From positions 1 to 44,279 of the forward strand of contig NZ_BJXX01000124.1 in the NCBI RefSeq assembly GCF_007991215.1: a stretch of DNA of 44,279 nucleotides, read 5' to 3'. This document shows positions 6,965 to 17,841 of this stretch, piece after piece. Positions within the stretch are counted from its first letter, which is position 1. Each line of letters opens with the position of its first letter. Source of the stretch: Aneurinibacillus danicus (GTDB taxonomy: Bacteria > Bacillota > Bacilli > Aneurinibacillales > Aneurinibacillaceae). A model generated the notes under the pieces. The model saw nothing but the letters and a program-made list of their open reading frames with translations, did not search any database and was not told the origin of the DNA. Position numbers and translations under genes: made by a program.

Positions 6965-9418
6965 ATGATGTTTGGTCGTTTTACGGAAAGAGCTCAAAAA
7001 GTCTTGGCTCTTGCCCAGGAAGAAGCCGTTCGCTTAGGTCATAAGAATATCGGCACCGAACACATTCTCCTCGGCCTGATTCGCGAAGGAGATGGCATTG
7101 CAGCAAAAGCCCTGCAGGCGCTGGGCCTTGGCCTCGATAAAATTCAGGGTGAAGTAGAGTCATTAATTGGCCGTGGCGGTGAGCAGCCAAGCAACATTAA
7201 CTATACACCGCGTGCCAAAAAAGTGATTGAACTGTCCATGGATGAAGCAAGAAAGCTGGGTCATACCTACGTAGGAACCGAGCATATTCTTCTTGGTCTA
7301 ATCCGCGAGGGAGAAGGCGTAGCAGCCCGCGTACTTAACAACTTGGGCGTAAGCCTTAACAAAGCGCGTCAACAGGTATTGCAACTGCTTGGCAGCAGTG
7401 AAGCGATGTCTTCGCATCAGCAAAGCTCAAACAGTGCGGCAATCAATACTCCGACGCTTGACAGTCTGGCTCGTGACCTGACAGCAGTAGCGCGTGATGG
7501 CGGCCTTGACCCTGTTATCGGGCGTGCCAAAGAAATCGAGCGTGTCATCCAGGTACTTAGCCGCCGGACGAAGAACAACCCGGTCCTTATCGGTGAGCCG
7601 GGTGTCGGTAAGACAGCGGTTGTCGAAGGGCTGGCACAGCGTATTATTAATAACGAGATTCCCGAAACGCTGCGTAACAAACGTGTAATGACACTCGATA
7701 TGGGTACAGTAGTAGCCGGAACGAAATACCGCGGTGAATTTGAGGACCGTCTCAAGAAAATCATGGATGAAATTCGTCAAGCCGGCAATATCATTCTGTT
7801 CATCGACGAGCTGCACACACTTATCGGTGCAGGGGGGGCAGAGGGGGCGATTGACGCTTCCAATATCCTGAAGCCGTCCCTGGCTCGTGGGGAACTGCAG
7901 TGTATCGGTGCCACCACACTTGATGAATATCGCAAGTATATCGAGAAGGATGCGGCGCTCGAACGTCGTTTTCAACCGATCCAGGTCGATGAGCCATCTA
8001 CGGAAGAAGCGGTGCAAATTCTGTTCGGTCTGCGTGACCGCTACGAGGCGCACCATCGCGTAAATATTACGGACGAGGCGATTCGTCAGGCGGTACAGCT
8101 GTCAGACCGCTATATCTCTGACCGCTTTCTACCGGATAAAGCCATTGACTTGATTGATGAAGCGGCATCGAAAGTACGCCTGCAGTCCTACACCATTCCG
8201 CCGAACTTGAAAGAGCTTGAGCAGAAGCTCGAAGAAGTACGGAAGGAAAAAGATGCAGCCGTGCAAAGCCAGGAATTTGAAAAAGCGGCTTCCATGCGCG
8301 ACAAAGAGCAAAAGTTACGTGAAGAACTGGATAGGACGAAAAATGAATGGCAGGAAAAACAAGGTCAAACTGACTCTGAAGTCACTCCTGAAGATATTGC
8401 TTCCGTTGTAGCGAGCTGGACCGGCATCCCGGTTGTCAAGCTAAAAGAGGAAGAAACGGAGCGCCTGTTGAAGATGGAAGAAATTCTTCATAAGCGCGTT
8501 ATCGGCCAGGAAGATGCGGTAAAATCCATCTCCCGCGCCGTGCGCCGTGCTCGCGCCGGACTGAAAGATCCGAAGCGTCCGATTGGGTCCTTTATCTTCC
8601 TTGGACCGACTGGTGTAGGTAAAACCGAGTTGGCCCGTGCGCTGGCGGAAGCGCTGTTCGGTGAAGAAGACGCGATGATTCGCATCGACATGTCTGAGTA
8701 TATGGAGAAGCACTCTACGTCTCGTCTTGTTGGTGCCCCTCCGGGATATGTGGGGTTCGATGAAGGTGGTCAGTTAACTGAGAAAGTACGCCGCAAGCCG
8801 TACTCCGTTATTCTCCTGGATGAGATTGAGAAGGCGCATCCGGAAGTATTTAACATATTGCTGCAGGTCCTTGAAGATGGTCGTTTGACTGACTCTAAAG
8901 GACGCACGGTTGACTTCCGCAATACGGTTATCATCATGACGTCCAATGTAGGTGCGGACCTTATCAAGAAGAATACCAGCCTGGGCTTTACAACGCCGGA
9001 CAGCTCGAAGCACTATGATGACATGAAAGACCGTGTATTGAGCGAATTGAAGCGCAGCTTCCGACCAGAGTTCCTGAACCGGATCGACGAGTTAATTGTC
9101 TTCCATTCCTTAGACGAAACACACATTGCAGAGATCGTAATGCTGATGTCCGAGGAGCTGCGTAAACGCCTGAACGAGCAGGAAATTGACTTCATTCTCA
9201 CTGAAGATGCGAAGAAATTCCTGGCAAAAGAAGGCTTCGACCCGGCATTCGGTGCTCGTCCGCTGCGTCGTGCCATTCAGCGCCACATTGAAGATCGCCT
9301 CTCCGAAGAGCTGTTGACCGGTGGCATCAAGAAAGGCGATACAGTGAAAATTGATGTCGTAGAAGGCGAGCTGAAAGTTGAAAAAGCCAAAGAAGGCGAA
9401 GAATCTGTTTCAAAGTAA
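6965..9418 (+). CDS. clpC: AAA+ unfoldase ClpC
   Basis: ClpC unfolds substrates, including arginine-phosphorylated proteins, and feeds them to ClpP. The 817-aa protein has two Clp N repeats (1-145), a first AAA+ module with Walker A GEPGVGKT near residue 210, a UVR-like middle domain (about 420-460), and a second AAA+ module with GPTGVGKT near 547. The LGF tripeptide in the second module is the expected ClpP-docking loop. GGAGGTG lies 8 nt before the ATG at 6965; an ATG one codon later is equally possible. It ends the CtsR operon. Confidence 0.97.
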   Translation: MMFGRFTERAQKVLALAQEEAVRLGHKNIGTEHILLGLIREGDGIAAKALQALGLGLDKIQGEVESLIGRGGEQPSNINYTPRAKKVIELSMDEARKLGHTYVGTEHILLGLIREGEGVAARVLNNLGVSLNKARQQVLQLLGSSEAMSSHQQSSNSAAINTPTLDSLARDLTAVARDGGLDPVIGRAKEIERVIQVLSRRTKNNPVLIGEPGVGKTAVVEGLAQRIINNEIPETLRNKRVMTLDMGTVVAGTKYRGEFEDRLKKIMDEIRQAGNIILFIDELHTLIGAGGAEGAIDASNILKPSLARGELQCIGATTLDEYRKYIEKDAALERRFQPIQVDEPSTEEAVQILFGLRDRYEAHHRVNITDEAIRQAVQLSDRYISDRFLPDKAIDLIDEAASKVRLQSYTIPPNLKELEQKLEEVRKEKDAAVQSQEFEKAASMRDKEQKLREELDRTKNEWQEKQGQTDSEVTPEDIASVVASWTGIPVVKLKEEETERLLKMEEILHKRVIGQEDAVKSISRAVRRARAGLKDPKRPIGSFIFLGPTGVGKTELARALAEALFGEEDAMIRIDMSEYMEKHSTSRLVGAPPGYVGFDEGGQLTEKVRRKPYSVILLDEIEKAHPEVFNILLQVLEDGRLTDSKGRTVDFRNTVIIMTSNVGADLIKKNTSLGFTTPDSSKHYDDMKDRVLSELKRSFRPEFLNRIDELIVFHSLDETHIAEIVMLMSEELRKRLNEQEIDFILTEDAKKFLAKEGFDPAFGARPLRRAIQRHIEDRLSEELLTGGIKKGDTVKIDVVEGELKVEKAKEGEESVSK

Positions 9419-9451
9419 TGGTAAATACAGCACGAAAGCATAGATAATGAG

Positions 9452-9503
9452 AAAAAGGCTCTCCCAGAGAAAGCAACCTTTGCTTGGGAGAGCCTTTTTT
9501 ATA
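9452..9503 (+). terminator. Terminator after clpC
   Basis: GGCTCTCCCA pairs with TGGGAGAGCC and flanking A/T pairs extend the stem; an inner AAGC/GCTT is possible. Six T follow. It separates the CtsR operon from radA. Confidence 0.9.
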
Positions 9504-9593
9504 AAATAGAGAAAGTGTAAAGGAAATGGGCGACAAAGCAGGAAAACGATATAATCAACAAGAAAATATGTTAAGGAAGAAGAGAAGATAGGC

Positions 9594-10967
9594 ATGGCAA
9601 AATATAAATCCAAATATGTATGTCAAGAATGCGGATACGAATCCCCGAAATGGATGGGAAAATGCCCGGGATGTGCCAAGTGGAATACAATGGTAGAAGA
9701 GCTGGAAGAGAGGGCGAAACCGGGTGATGCGGCACGCCGGGGTGTGTCTACGGCTGCCAGCCATCTGGCCCCTATCACGGCTATTGTGGGAGAAGATGAA
9801 CCTCGTTTGACGACGAATATTAGCGAATTAAACCGTGTGCTTGGCGGCGGAGTAGTACCCGGCTCCCTTGTTCTTGTAGGAGGAGACCCGGGAATTGGCA
9901 AGTCAACACTTCTATTGCAGGCATCACAGGAGCTGGCAAGCAATAATAATAAAGTATTATATATTTCCGGTGAGGAATCGACGAAGCAGATTAAGCTGCG
10001 TGCCGAACGGTTAGGTGCGAGCAGCCCGAATCTATATGTGCTGGCGGAGACCGATTTGTTTTTACTTGAACAGCAGATACTGCAGTTTATGCCGGCAGTG
10101 GTCATTCTTGACTCCATTCAAACGGTGTTTCACCCGGATGTTACTTCTGCACCGGGAAGTGTGGCTCAGGTAAGGGAGTGTACTGCGCACCTTATGCGGT
10201 TGGCAAAAACAAAAGATATCGCTATCCTTATTGTTGGACACGTCACTAAGCAGGGAGCGATTGCCGGTCCGCGCCTCCTGGAACATATGGTGGATTCCGT
10301 ATTGTACTTTGAGGGAGAACGCCATAACACATACCGAATCCTGAGAGCGGTAAAAAACCGTTTCGGCTCCACCAACGAAATCGGTATTTTTGAGATGGCG
10401 GAAGCCGGTTTAAAGGAAGTGATCAACCCCTCAGAGATGTTTCTATCCGAGCGCTCGCTAGGCGTAGCCGGTTCCACTGTCGTGGCCAGCATGGAAGGGA
10501 CCCGGCCTGTATTGGTTGAACTGCAGGCGCTGGTAACGCCTACCGGTTTTGCAACTCCGCGTCGGATGGCAACAGGCGTTGATCACAATCGAATCGCCAT
10601 GATTATGGCAGTGCTGGAGAAGCGTGTAGGCCTGCTTCTTCAGAATCAGGATGCTTATGTGAACGTAGCGGGTGGTGTGCGTCTCGATGAGCCGGCGATC
10701 GATCTGGCTGTGGCGGTTAGCCTGGCGTCGAGTTTTCGGGATAAGCAGACCCATCCGTATGACGTAGTCATTGGTGAAGTGGGATTAACCGGAGAGGTTC
10801 GAGGGGTTTCCCGCATTGAGCAGCGCGTAAAAGAAGCGCAAAAATTAGGGTTTAAACGTGTAATCATTCCCGCCAAGAATGTAACGGGCTGGGAGCATCC
10901 AAAAGGAATTAAAGTAGTCGGGGTGCAAACGGTTTCGGAAGCGCTGCGGGAAGCGTTGGGAGGATAA
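9594..10967 (+). CDS. radA: DNA recombination/repair ATPase RadA (Sms)
   Basis: RadA is a RecA-like helicase that helps branch migration in recombination. The 457-aa protein opens with a zinc finger (C10, C13, C24, C27), then a RecA core with Walker [11 protein letters not shown] (about 93-102) and the family KNRFG motif, and ends in a Lon-protease-like domain. A TATAAT at 9550-9555 could be a -10, but I see no good -35. The gene ends 1 nt before disA and carries the disA ribosome binding site, so the two are coupled. Confidence 0.96.
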   Translation: MAKYKSKYVCQECGYESPKWMGKCPGCAKWNTMVEELEERAKPGDAARRGVSTAASHLAPITAIVGEDEPRLTTNISELNRVLGGGVVPGSLVLVGGDPGIGKSTLLLQASQELASNNNKVLYISGEESTKQIKLRAERLGASSPNLYVLAETDLFLLEQQILQFMPAVVILDSIQTVFHPDVTSAPGSVAQVRECTAHLMRLAKTKDIAILIVGHVTKQGAIAGPRLLEHMVDSVLYFEGERHNTYRILRAVKNRFGSTNEIGIFEMAEAGLKEVINPSEMFLSERSLGVAGSTVVASMEGTRPVLVELQALVTPTGFATPRRMATGVDHNRIAMIMAVLEKRVGLLLQNQDAYVNVAGGVRLDEPAIDLAVAVSLASSFRDKQTHPYDVVIGEVGLTGEVRGVSRIEQRVKEAQKLGFKRVIIPAKNVTGWEHPKGIKVVGVQTVSEALREALGG

Positions 10968-10968
10968 T

Positions 10969-12048
10969 ATGGCAACGGACAACAAGCGTGAACAGTTTAT
11001 TAGCGATGTACTGCGCTTCGTCTCGCCGGGGACGCCGCTGCGGGAAGGGTTGGAGAACGTCCTGCGGGCGAAGACAGGTGCCCTCATCGTCATTGGAAAC
11101 ACACCAGCGGTGCAGACGATTGTAGACGGAGGTTTTTCGATTAATTGTGATTTGACGCCTGCCCATCTTTATGAATTGGCGAAAATGGATGGAGCTATTA
11201 TTCTGAGTGAGGATGCAAAGAAAATTTTATACGCTAATACACAGCTAATCCCCGATTCTTCCATACCGTCCACGGAAACGGGGATCAGGCATAGAACGGC
11301 GGAACGGGTAGCGAGACAGACAGGTCAGCTAGTCATCTCCATTTCGCAGCGGCGCAACGTAATTACGCTGTACCGGGGCCCTTACCGTTATTCTCTTAAA
11401 GATATCGGCGTGATTCTAACCAAAGCAAATCAAGCGATTCAAACGCTGGAGAAGTATAAGTCCGTACTGGATCAGGCACTGACAAATCTGGGGGCTTTGG
11501 AATTCGAAGAGCTTGTAACGCTCCATGAAGTGGCGCTCGTTGTGCAGCGGATTGAAATGGTTTTACGCATTAAGTCAGAAATCCTTAAATATATTAATGA
11601 ACTAGGGACGGAAGGACGTCTCATCAGTATGCAGATGGAAGAACTCGTATCAAACATCGAGGATGACGCTTACTTGCTAATCAAGGACTATTGCCGTCTC
11701 GGTGATGAAACCGATCCGGAAGAGGTACTGGCCCAACTGCATAAGCTATCGGCGGATGAATTGCTTGAGTCGGTTAATATTCTTAAGACTCTGGGATATA
11801 CACCAAGCGCGAACCTGAACGATGAACCCGTCTTCCCTCGCGGCTACCGAATTCTCAGCAAAATTCCGCGTCTTCCGGCTTCGATTGTCAGCAATCTTAT
11901 TGAAGAATTCTCCAGTCTGCCGCAGGTAATGATGGCTACCATTGAAGAGCTGGATGAAGTGGAGGGAATAGGTGAGGTGCGGGCCCGTGCCATTAAGGAA
12001 GGACTGAAGCGGATACAGGAGCAGGTGTTCATTGACAGGCACATTTAG
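10969..12048 (+). CDS. disA: DNA integrity scanning diadenylate cyclase DisA
   Basis: DisA makes cyclic di-AMP from two ATP and pauses when it meets branched DNA. The 359-aa protein has an N-terminal DAC domain with the catalytic DGA (in KMDGAII) and RHRTAE motifs intact, a helical linker, and a C-terminal helix-hairpin-helix DNA-binding domain ([16 protein letters not shown]). GGGAGGATA at the very end of radA serves as the ribosome binding site. The radA-disA pair is conserved in the phylum. Confidence 0.97.
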   Translation: MATDNKREQFISDVLRFVSPGTPLREGLENVLRAKTGALIVIGNTPAVQTIVDGGFSINCDLTPAHLYELAKMDGAIILSEDAKKILYANTQLIPDSSIPSTETGIRHRTAERVARQTGQLVISISQRRNVITLYRGPYRYSLKDIGVILTKANQAIQTLEKYKSVLDQALTNLGALEFEELVTLHEVALVVQRIEMVLRIKSEILKYINELGTEGRLISMQMEELVSNIEDDAYLLIKDYCRLGDETDPEEVLAQLHKLSADELLESVNILKTLGYTPSANLNDEPVFPRGYRILSKIPRLPASIVSNLIEEFSSLPQVMMATIEELDEVEGIGEVRARAIKEGLKRIQEQVFIDRHI

Positions 12049-12092
12049 TTCGGCATACAATAAAATAATTGTTCAGGGGCCTATGCCATTTA

Positions 12093-12145
12093 GAAACAGA
12101 CAGGTCCTGACGATGGGAGGAGACTGTTTCATCATAAAGAAACAG
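12093..12145 (+). promoter_or_regulatory. Possible RNA switch in the disA-pssA spacer
   Basis: CTGTTTC at 12124-12130 can pair with GAAACAG at 12139-12145 (8-nt loop) or with an identical GAAACAG at 12093-12099. The two folds exclude each other, and the second copy ends only 5 nt before the pssA ribosome binding site (12151-12157). There is no terminator. A regulatory role is inference only. Confidence 0.3.
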
Positions 12146-12169
12146 TACCAGGGAGGTAAAAGAGCTAGA

Positions 12170-12898
12170 ATGATAGCGAAAATGATTCCGAACTTATTTA
12201 CAATAGGCAACTTGTTTCTAGGTGTTATTGCGATGTTGCTGGCGTTTCGTGATGAGCCGATTTATTTGAGCTATGCGGCGATTATGGTTATTATCGGTAT
12301 GGTATTGGACGGACTGGACGGACGCCTGGCCCGTATGCTAAATGCACAGAGCGATTTTGGTAAAGAGTTGGATTCACTCTCAGATATTGTAACGTTTGGC
12401 GTAGCGCCTGCTTTGATTATGTATGTGGTGCTGCTTGAGAACATGGGGTGGGCCGGTATTCTGCTTACAGGCCTGTTTCCGATTTGCGGCGCTTTGCGCC
12501 TTGCTCGTTTCAATTCGGCAACCAGAGGCAATACGGGCTATTTCGTCGGTTTGCCCATTACGGCTGCGGGTGGCGTGCTGGCTACGCTGGCATTGTATCA
12601 CAATGCGTTTCCGCCGGTATATCTTGTGCTGATCATGCTTGGACTGTCCTACTTGATGGTTAGTAACATTAAATATCCTAACTTCAAAAAAGTGGGAATT
12701 CCTCGTTCTGCATATTGGGTCACTCCCATTATCGTTATCATTGTGGCGGTTATGGCCATGCGTTTTCCGGCACAGTTCCCGATGATTGTATTTATTCCTC
12801 TCGTTTTTTACGCACTGTATGGCGTGAAGAAGAATATTGACCGGATGGTGCGGAGGCGCCGCCACCGGAATGCCGAAGAGGAGATTACGAATTCATAG
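12170..12898 (+). CDS. pssA: CDP-diacylglycerol--serine O-phosphatidyltransferase
   Basis: The enzyme joins serine to CDP-diacylglycerol to make phosphatidylserine, the precursor of phosphatidylethanolamine, in the membrane. The CDP-alcohol phosphotransferase signature DG-x2-AR-x8-G-x3-D-x3-D is complete (DGRLARMLNAQSDFG, then D and D). About seven hydrophobic segments follow. I start it at 12170 (242 aa) because GGGAGGT lies 12 nt upstream and the protein opens with IPNLFTIGNLFLG, as its relatives do. A longer in-frame start at 12032 would overlap disA and add an unrelated 46-residue leader. A related phosphatidyltransferase cannot be excluded. Confidence 0.9.
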   Translation: MIAKMIPNLFTIGNLFLGVIAMLLAFRDEPIYLSYAAIMVIIGMVLDGLDGRLARMLNAQSDFGKELDSLSDIVTFGVAPALIMYVVLLENMGWAGILLTGLFPICGALRLARFNSATRGNTGYFVGLPITAAGGVLATLALYHNAFPPVYLVLIMLGLSYLMVSNIKYPNFKKVGIPRSAYWVTPIIVIIVAVMAMRFPAQFPMIVFIPLVFYALYGVKKNIDRMVRRRRHRNAEEEITNS

Positions 12899-12899
12899 T

Positions 12900-12931
12900 A
12901 AAGATCGGAGTCTATCTCCGGTCTTTTTTTG
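12900..12931 (+). terminator. Terminator after pssA
   Basis: AAGATCGGAG pairs with CTCCGGTCTT (one G-U) around a 4-5-nt loop and is followed by seven T. It ends the radA-disA-pssA transcript. Confidence 0.9.
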
Positions 12932-12959
12932 ATCATATAAAATTAATTTGACATATTTG

Positions 12960-12989
12960 TTGACATGTTTGTTTTTTATGTGATATGAT
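12960..12989 (+). promoter_or_regulatory. Promoter of the CarD-like gene
   Basis: TTGACA at 12960-12965 and TATGAT at 12984-12989 are 18 bp apart. A second TTGACA lies 12 bp upstream (12948-12953). The start point would give a leader of about 70 nt. Confidence 0.75.
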
Positions 12990-13064
12990 TATTAATTTTA
13001 AATGTTGACAAAAACAGAATGCTATGATATGGTGAACTTGGATACTCTGTTGGGGGTGGGTTTG

Positions 13065-13544
13065 TTGTTTCGAATTGGCGATAAGGTTGTTTATCCAATG
13101 CATGGAGCAGGTATCATCGAAGCCATTGAAGAGAAGGAGATTCTTGGTGAGAAACAGCAGTACTATATTATGAAGATGCCGGTCGGCAATATGCAGATCA
13201 TGATCCCGATGGGAAAAGTGTCGAAACTTGGTATTCGTCAGGTAGTAGATATGGCGGCACTTGAGAGAGTGATGGAAATTTTGCGACGTGAAGAAGATGA
13301 CCTGAGCATCAGCTGGAACCGCAGGTATCGTAAGAACATGGAGAAGATGCGGACGGGTGACATTTACGAAGTTGCTGGCGTTGTTCGTGAATTAATGCAC
13401 AGAGAGAAAGAAAAAGGACTATCGACGGGCGAGCGTAAGATGCTTGATAACGCTCGACAAATTTTGCTGAGTGAATTGGTGCTCGTCAAAAATATTGATG
13501 AAGAGCAGGCGACTGACCTGTTAGAGCAGGTAGTCAATAGTTAG
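13065..13544 (+). CDS. CarD/CdnL-family RNA polymerase-binding regulator
   Basis: CarD-type proteins bind the RNA polymerase beta subunit and steady the open complex, often at rRNA promoters. The product begins FRIGDKVVYPMHGAG, the classic start of the family's N-terminal RNAP-interacting (Tudor-like) domain, and ends in a helical DNA-binding domain. I use the TTG at 13065 (159 aa), with a G-rich ribosome binding site GGGGGTGGG at 13052-13060. An upstream ATG at 13002 would add 21 residues not typical of the family. It stands alone between a promoter and a terminator. Confidence 0.88.
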   Translation: MFRIGDKVVYPMHGAGIIEAIEEKEILGEKQQYYIMKMPVGNMQIMIPMGKVSKLGIRQVVDMAALERVMEILRREEDDLSISWNRRYRKNMEKMRTGDIYEVAGVVRELMHREKEKGLSTGERKMLDNARQILLSELVLVKNIDEEQATDLLEQVVNS

Positions 13545-13582
13545 AGGGGAAAAGCTTCTCTAAGAGAAGCTTTTCTCTTTTC
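13544..13582 (+). terminator. Terminator after the CarD-like gene
   Basis: AAAAGCTTCTC and GAGAAGCTTTT flank a 3-nt loop (TAA, 13561-13563). The stem extends with wobble pairs to about 17 bp and runs into CTTTTCTTT. Confidence 0.85.
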
Positions 13583-13720
13583 TTTCCATGTAACTTTTTG
13601 CTCCGTGTTTACGTAAGAGAAATAGAAAGCAAATTTTGGCAAACTGTTTTGCTTTCGAGCGTTTTTTATTTGGTAGATATGACTATAATGAAATATGAAT
13701 CATTTTGAGGAGGTGAATGT

Positions 13721-14815
13721 ATGGTCAGAAGAATTATTCAGTTGTTTTTCCTCCTGGTTGGTGCAGGATTGGGATATCAATTTGGCCCCGACCTGTTGGA
13801 ATTGCTGAATTCGCTTATCTATATCGGGGCAGTGCCAGGTGTGGAGTATATTAGCGCGGTGCTTGGTGCAGTGCTATTCTTTTTCATTACCTCTTGGCCG
13901 ACAGAATATATTGTGAAGACGATTAAACGCAGTGAAGAGACGCTAATTAAGCTTCCGATTACGGATGTGCTGTTTGGAGCTATGGGGCTTATTATTGGAC
14001 TTATTGTGGCGTTTTTGCTTTTTCTTCCTATCAATAGCATTCCCATTCCGATCGTGGCGCGATTGCTCCCGCTGCTTATTTCCGTTTTGTGCGGTTACAT
14101 TGGTTTTCAGGTAGGTCTGCGCAAACGCGATGAAATTATGTCGGTTTTTTCTATCGGTCGCTTTAAAAGTGACAAGAAGAAAGAGGAAAAACAAGAAGTA
14201 AACCAGGTTCCTTATAAAATTCTTGATACAAGCGTAATTATCGACGGACGAATTGCGGACATTTGTAAAACGGGCTTCATCGAAGGCGCACTTGTCATTC
14301 CGGAATTCGTCCTTGAAGAGTTGCAGCATATCGCTGATTCTTCCGATGCGCTAAAGCGTAATCGTGGGCGTCGCGGGCTTGACATTTTAAACAAGATTCA
14401 AAAAGAATTAAAGGTAAAGGTTATTATCACGGATCAGGACTTTGATGAAATTAGCGAAGTGGACAGCAAGCTGGTTAAGCTGGCCAAAGTGATGAAAGGG
14501 AAAGTCGTGACGAACGATTTTAACTTAAATAAAGTATGTGAATTGCAGGGTGTCTCCGTTTTAAATATTAACGATTTGGCGAATGCGGTCAAACCGGTGG
14601 TTCTGCCGGGGGAAGAGCTGCATGTGCAGGTAATTAAAGATGGTAAAGAAAATGGTCAGGGCGTGGCATATCTCGATGATGGCACGATGATCGTGGTAGA
14701 AGGCGGACGCGAATACATCGGTTCATTTTTGGACGTCATTGTCACAAGCGTGCTGCAGACGTCGGCCGGACGAATGATTTTCGCCAAGCCGAAGCTAATG
14801 GAAAAAGCGCTGTAG
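13721..14815 (+). CDS. yacL: YacL-family membrane protein with PIN and TRAM domains
   Basis: The 364-aa protein has about four membrane spans in the first 140 residues. A PIN nuclease domain follows (begins [15 protein letters not shown], with acidic residues conserved through [10 protein letters not shown]), then a C-terminal TRAM RNA-binding domain (about 295-355). In PIN proteins these acids bind metal for RNA cleavage; the cellular target of this family is not known to me. GAGGAGGTGA lies 6 nt before the ATG, and a TATAAT at 13684-13689 could be its -10. ispD follows after 7 nt. Confidence 0.9.
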   Translation: MVRRIIQLFFLLVGAGLGYQFGPDLLELLNSLIYIGAVPGVEYISAVLGAVLFFFITSWPTEYIVKTIKRSEETLIKLPITDVLFGAMGLIIGLIVAFLLFLPINSIPIPIVARLLPLLISVLCGYIGFQVGLRKRDEIMSVFSIGRFKSDKKKEEKQEVNQVPYKILDTSVIIDGRIADICKTGFIEGALVIPEFVLEELQHIADSSDALKRNRGRRGLDILNKIQKELKVKVIITDQDFDEISEVDSKLVKLAKVMKGKVVTNDFNLNKVCELQGVSVLNINDLANAVKPVVLPGEELHVQVIKDGKENGQGVAYLDDGTMIVVEGGREYIGSFLDVIVTSVLQTSAGRMIFAKPKLMEKAL

Positions 14816-14822
14816 GAAATGA

Positions 14823-15518
14823 GTGAATGAAGTGAATATAGGTGTAGTCATTGCAGCCGCAGGGCAAGGAAAACGTATGGGCGGACCGGTGAAAAAGCAG
14901 TTCATTGAACTGGCCGGAAAACCGGTGCTGCTCCATACGCTTGACCTGTTTGTCGGACTGGAATATGTGAAGGAAATTGTCGTTGTAACAGCGGAGGAAG
15001 ATGTAGAGCGCACGCGCAAGCTGCTCGCAGCGTATCCGCAGGCTCTGGTAATCCCGGGGGGAGCGGAGCGTCAGGACAGCGTATACCTGGGGATTACGGC
15101 ACTCTCTTCTTCCGACTATGTCATGATCCATGACGGTGCCCGGCCGTTTCTTTCCTGTTCGACGCTTGAGAAGTTGGTCGATGCGGTGCGTGTGAAGCGC
15201 GCTGCCATTCTGGCTGTACCCGTGAAGGATACGATCAAGCGGACGGACGAGACGGGAGTTGTGATGGACACACCGCCAAGGAAAAGCTTGTGGGCTGTAC
15301 AAACGCCACAGGCTTTTGCTTTGTCCGATATTCTTGCTGCCCATGAACAGGCGCGAAAGGATGGTTTTCTGGGCACGGACGATGCGTCGCTGGTGGAGAG
15401 AATCGGACAGGCGGTGCATGTTGTAGAAGGAGAATATACGAATATTAAGCTGACTACGCCGGAGGACATTGTGTTCGGCGAAGCGATTTTGAAGTGGAGA
15501 AGGGAGAGGGAGCAATGA
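14823..15518 (+). CDS. ispD: 2-C-methyl-D-erythritol 4-phosphate cytidylyltransferase IspD
   Basis: IspD attaches CMP to methylerythritol phosphate, the third step of the MEP isoprenoid pathway. The 231-aa product shows the CTP-binding loop [11 protein letters not shown] with a conserved lysine after it, the HDGARP motif, and VPVKDTIK. The start is uncertain: GTG at 14823 is only 3 nt from AGGAAA, while GTG at 14832 (3 codons shorter) sits 12 nt away. The gene overlaps ispF by 4 nt (ATGA), so the two consecutive-pathway enzymes are coupled. Confidence 0.95.
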   Translation: MNEVNIGVVIAAAGQGKRMGGPVKKQFIELAGKPVLLHTLDLFVGLEYVKEIVVVTAEEDVERTRKLLAAYPQALVIPGGAERQDSVYLGITALSSSDYVMIHDGARPFLSCSTLEKLVDAVRVKRAAILAVPVKDTIKRTDETGVVMDTPPRKSLWAVQTPQAFALSDILAAHEQARKDGFLGTDDASLVERIGQAVHVVEGEYTNIKLTTPEDIVFGEAILKWRREREQ

Positions 15519-15997
15519 TTCGGGTAGGACAGGGATTTGATGTTCATCAGTTGGTAGAAGGCCGCAAACTTATCATCGGCGGTGTGGAGATCCCTTATGA
15601 GAAAGGGCTTCTTGGGCATTCGGATGCGGATGTGCTGTTGCATGCGATTACTGATGCCATTCTGGGGGCGTTGGGTTTTGGTGATATCGGAAAGCATTTT
15701 CCGGATACGGACGCCGCATTCAAAGATGCAGATAGTCAAGTGCTGCTGCGCGATGTCTGGAAGCTGGTAAAAGAAAAAGGATATACTATCGGCAATGTGG
15801 ACGCAACCATTATTGCCCAGCGGCCAAAAATGGCGCCGCATATAGAGCAAATGCGCGAGACAATTGCTGCTTGCGTCGAAACGGAAACAGAGCGGATTAA
15901 TGTGAAAGCCACCACAACGGAGAAGCTCGGCTTTACAGGCAGGGGCGAAGGAATCGCAGCCATGGCTGTTGTATTGTTACAAAAAGTAGGCTTATAA
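15515..15997 (+). CDS. ispF: 2-C-methyl-D-erythritol 2,4-cyclodiphosphate synthase IspF
   Basis: IspF closes the cyclodiphosphate ring in the MEP pathway. The 160-aa protein begins [13 protein letters not shown] and has the zinc ligands of GFDVHQL and [11 protein letters not shown], then [11 protein letters not shown], and ends with a [16 protein letters not shown] segment. The start at 15515 follows AGGGAGAGGG and overlaps the ispD stop; an in-frame start at 15494 would add seven unusual residues. A TATAAT at its 3' end (15993-15998) could be a weak internal promoter for gltX. Confidence 0.97.
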   Translation: MIRVGQGFDVHQLVEGRKLIIGGVEIPYEKGLLGHSDADVLLHAITDAILGALGFGDIGKHFPDTDAAFKDADSQVLLRDVWKLVKEKGYTIGNVDATIIAQRPKMAPHIEQMRETIAACVETETERINVKATTTEKLGFTGRGEGIAAMAVVLLQKVGL

Positions 15998-16034
15998 TAG
16001 ATGAAGCGAAAAAACTGAAGGATGGTGGCAGTTC

Positions 16035-17513
16035 ATGTCGAAAAAAGTCCGCGTACGGTTTGCACCGAGTCCAACCGGACATTTACATATTGGAGGCGCC
16101 CGCTCGGCGCTGTTTAACTATCTGTTTGCCCGTCACCACGGCGGTGATTTTATTGTCCGCATTGAAGATACGGATCGGAAGCGAAATGTGGAAGATGCGG
16201 AAGCAAAATTAATCGAGAGTCTGCGCTGGTTTGGCACGGAGTGGGACGAAAGCATTGACAAGGACGGCGGTGTCGGTCCCTATCGTTCCATGGACAGACT
16301 GGATATTTATCAGAAATACATTGACCAACTGGTAGCGGAAGGAAAAGCGTATCCTTGCTACTGTACGGAAGAAGAACTGACTGCGGAACGTGAGGCGCAG
16401 AAAGCGAGAGGCGAGACGCCCCGCTATGCGGGAACATGCCGCAATCTGACTCCGGAACAGATTGAAGTCTATGAAGCGGAAGGCCGCAAAGCTTCCATTC
16501 GTTTCCGTGTTCAGGAAAATCGTGAATATACCGTGCATGATCACATCCGTGGTGAAGTCACATTCGAATCGAACGGGATCGGCGATTTTGTCATTTGTCG
16601 TCCGGATGGTATCCCAACATATAACTTTGCAGTTGTTATTGACGATGCTTTAATGAAGATTACGCACGTCATCCGCGGTGAAGAGCATTTGTCCAATACA
16701 CCGCGCCAGTTGATGATTTATGAAGCGCTCGGTTTTGAAGCGCCTGAATTTGCGCATGTTGCGTTAATCCTGAATCCGGACGGCAAGAAGATGAGCAAAC
16801 GGGACGAGTCCATTATTCAATTTATGGAACAATACCGGGAGCTGGGTTATTTGCCGGAGGCTCTCATGAATTTTCTCGTGCTTCTCGGATGGTCTCCGGA
16901 AGAAGAGCAGGAGATATTCACGCGTGAGGAGCTTATTGAGAAGTTCTCGTTAAGCCGTGTCTCCAAGTCACCTGCCATCTTCGACGTTCATAAGCTAAAC
17001 TGGATGAACAATTATTACATCAAGCAGACACCGGTGGAGCGAATTGCTGAACTCTGTATTTCGCATATGCAAAGCGCAGGGCAGCTTCCGCAGGAATTGA
17101 GTGATGAGCAGCGTATATGGGCAGAGAGATTGGTAGCCCTGTATCAGGAACAGCTGCATTATGCGGCAGAAATCGTGGAGTTGGCTGCGTCCTTCTTCGA
17201 AAACGAAGTAAAATACGATGAAGAAGCAAAAACTGTGCTGGCCGAAGAACAGGTGCCGGACGTAATGAAGGCTTTCTATGAAGAGCTGGCGGCACTTGAT
17301 GAATATACCGCTGACACAATTAAAGGTGCGTTAAAAGCCGTGCAGAAGTCGACCGGACAAAAAGGTAAGAAATTATTCATGCCGGTTCGTGTGGCGGTTA
17401 CCGGATTTACCCACGGCAGAGATCTGAACGAGACGTTGTTTCTGCTGGGACGCGAAACCGTAATGCAGCGAGTGGCGAATGTAGCTAATCACTATGAACA
17501 GATTGTAAAATAA
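16035..17513 (+). CDS. gltX: Glutamyl-tRNA synthetase
   Basis: GltX charges tRNA-Glu; in Bacillota it commonly also charges tRNA-Gln, which GatCAB then amidates, although specificity cannot be read from the sequence here. The 492-aa class I enzyme has the HIGH-type motif ([17 protein letters not shown]), IEDTDRKR, a Cys-rich segment near 108-140 and the KMSKR loop. AAGGATGGTGG lies before the ATG. The C-terminal anticodon-binding region is complete. Confidence 0.97.
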   Translation: MSKKVRVRFAPSPTGHLHIGGARSALFNYLFARHHGGDFIVRIEDTDRKRNVEDAEAKLIESLRWFGTEWDESIDKDGGVGPYRSMDRLDIYQKYIDQLVAEGKAYPCYCTEEELTAEREAQKARGETPRYAGTCRNLTPEQIEVYEAEGRKASIRFRVQENREYTVHDHIRGEVTFESNGIGDFVICRPDGIPTYNFAVVIDDALMKITHVIRGEEHLSNTPRQLMIYEALGFEAPEFAHVALILNPDGKKMSKRDESIIQFMEQYRELGYLPEALMNFLVLLGWSPEEEQEIFTREELIEKFSLSRVSKSPAIFDVHKLNWMNNYYIKQTPVERIAELCISHMQSAGQLPQELSDEQRIWAERLVALYQEQLHYAAEIVELAASFFENEVKYDEEAKTVLAEEQVPDVMKAFYEELAALDEYTADTIKGALKAVQKSTGQKGKKLFMPVRVAVTGFTHGRDLNETLFLLGRETVMQRVANVANHYEQIVK

Positions 17514-17540
17514 TACGACAAAATCCAATATTCAACGGCA

Positions 17541-17825
17541 AAGAGCGGAAGAAGTACGAAAAAGAAAGAGAGCACCAGAGAAGGCCGCCGGTACAGAATA
17601 GCTGTACCGTGCTGGAAGCGGCCCTGTTCTCCGTTTTCGGAAATGCATCCGTGAGCCGGGCTTCCGAACACCTTATATGTCAGTAGGAAGCTCCGTTTCC
17701 CGCGTTACCGGTAGCAAAGAGCATCCTGCTTTTACGGATTCAAGCAGGATGAAGCAGAGTGGAACCGCGGAAATCATCGACCGTCTCTGCAGCCGAAGAC
17801 TGGCTGTAGAGGCTTTTTTTTTGAA
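17541..17825 (+). promoter_or_regulatory. Cysteine T-box leader of cysE-cysS
   Basis: This RNA senses uncharged tRNA-Cys. Stem I is closed by CGGAAG (17546-17551) with CTTCCG (17661-17666). On the 5' side of the specifier loop is AGTA (17553-17556); on the 3' side GAAATGCA holds the specifier TGC (17644-17646), a Cys codon. A hairpin CATCCTGCTT/AAGCAGGATG precedes the T-box sequence AGAGTGGAACCGCG (17756-17769). The terminator GTCTCTGCAGCC/GGCTGTAGAGGC (17783-17794/17802-17813) ends in nine T. Uncharged tRNA-Cys should favour the antiterminator and switch on cysE-cysS. The specifier assignment is from alignment by eye. Confidence 0.93.
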
Positions 17826-17841
17826 AAAAAGGAGTGAAAAG

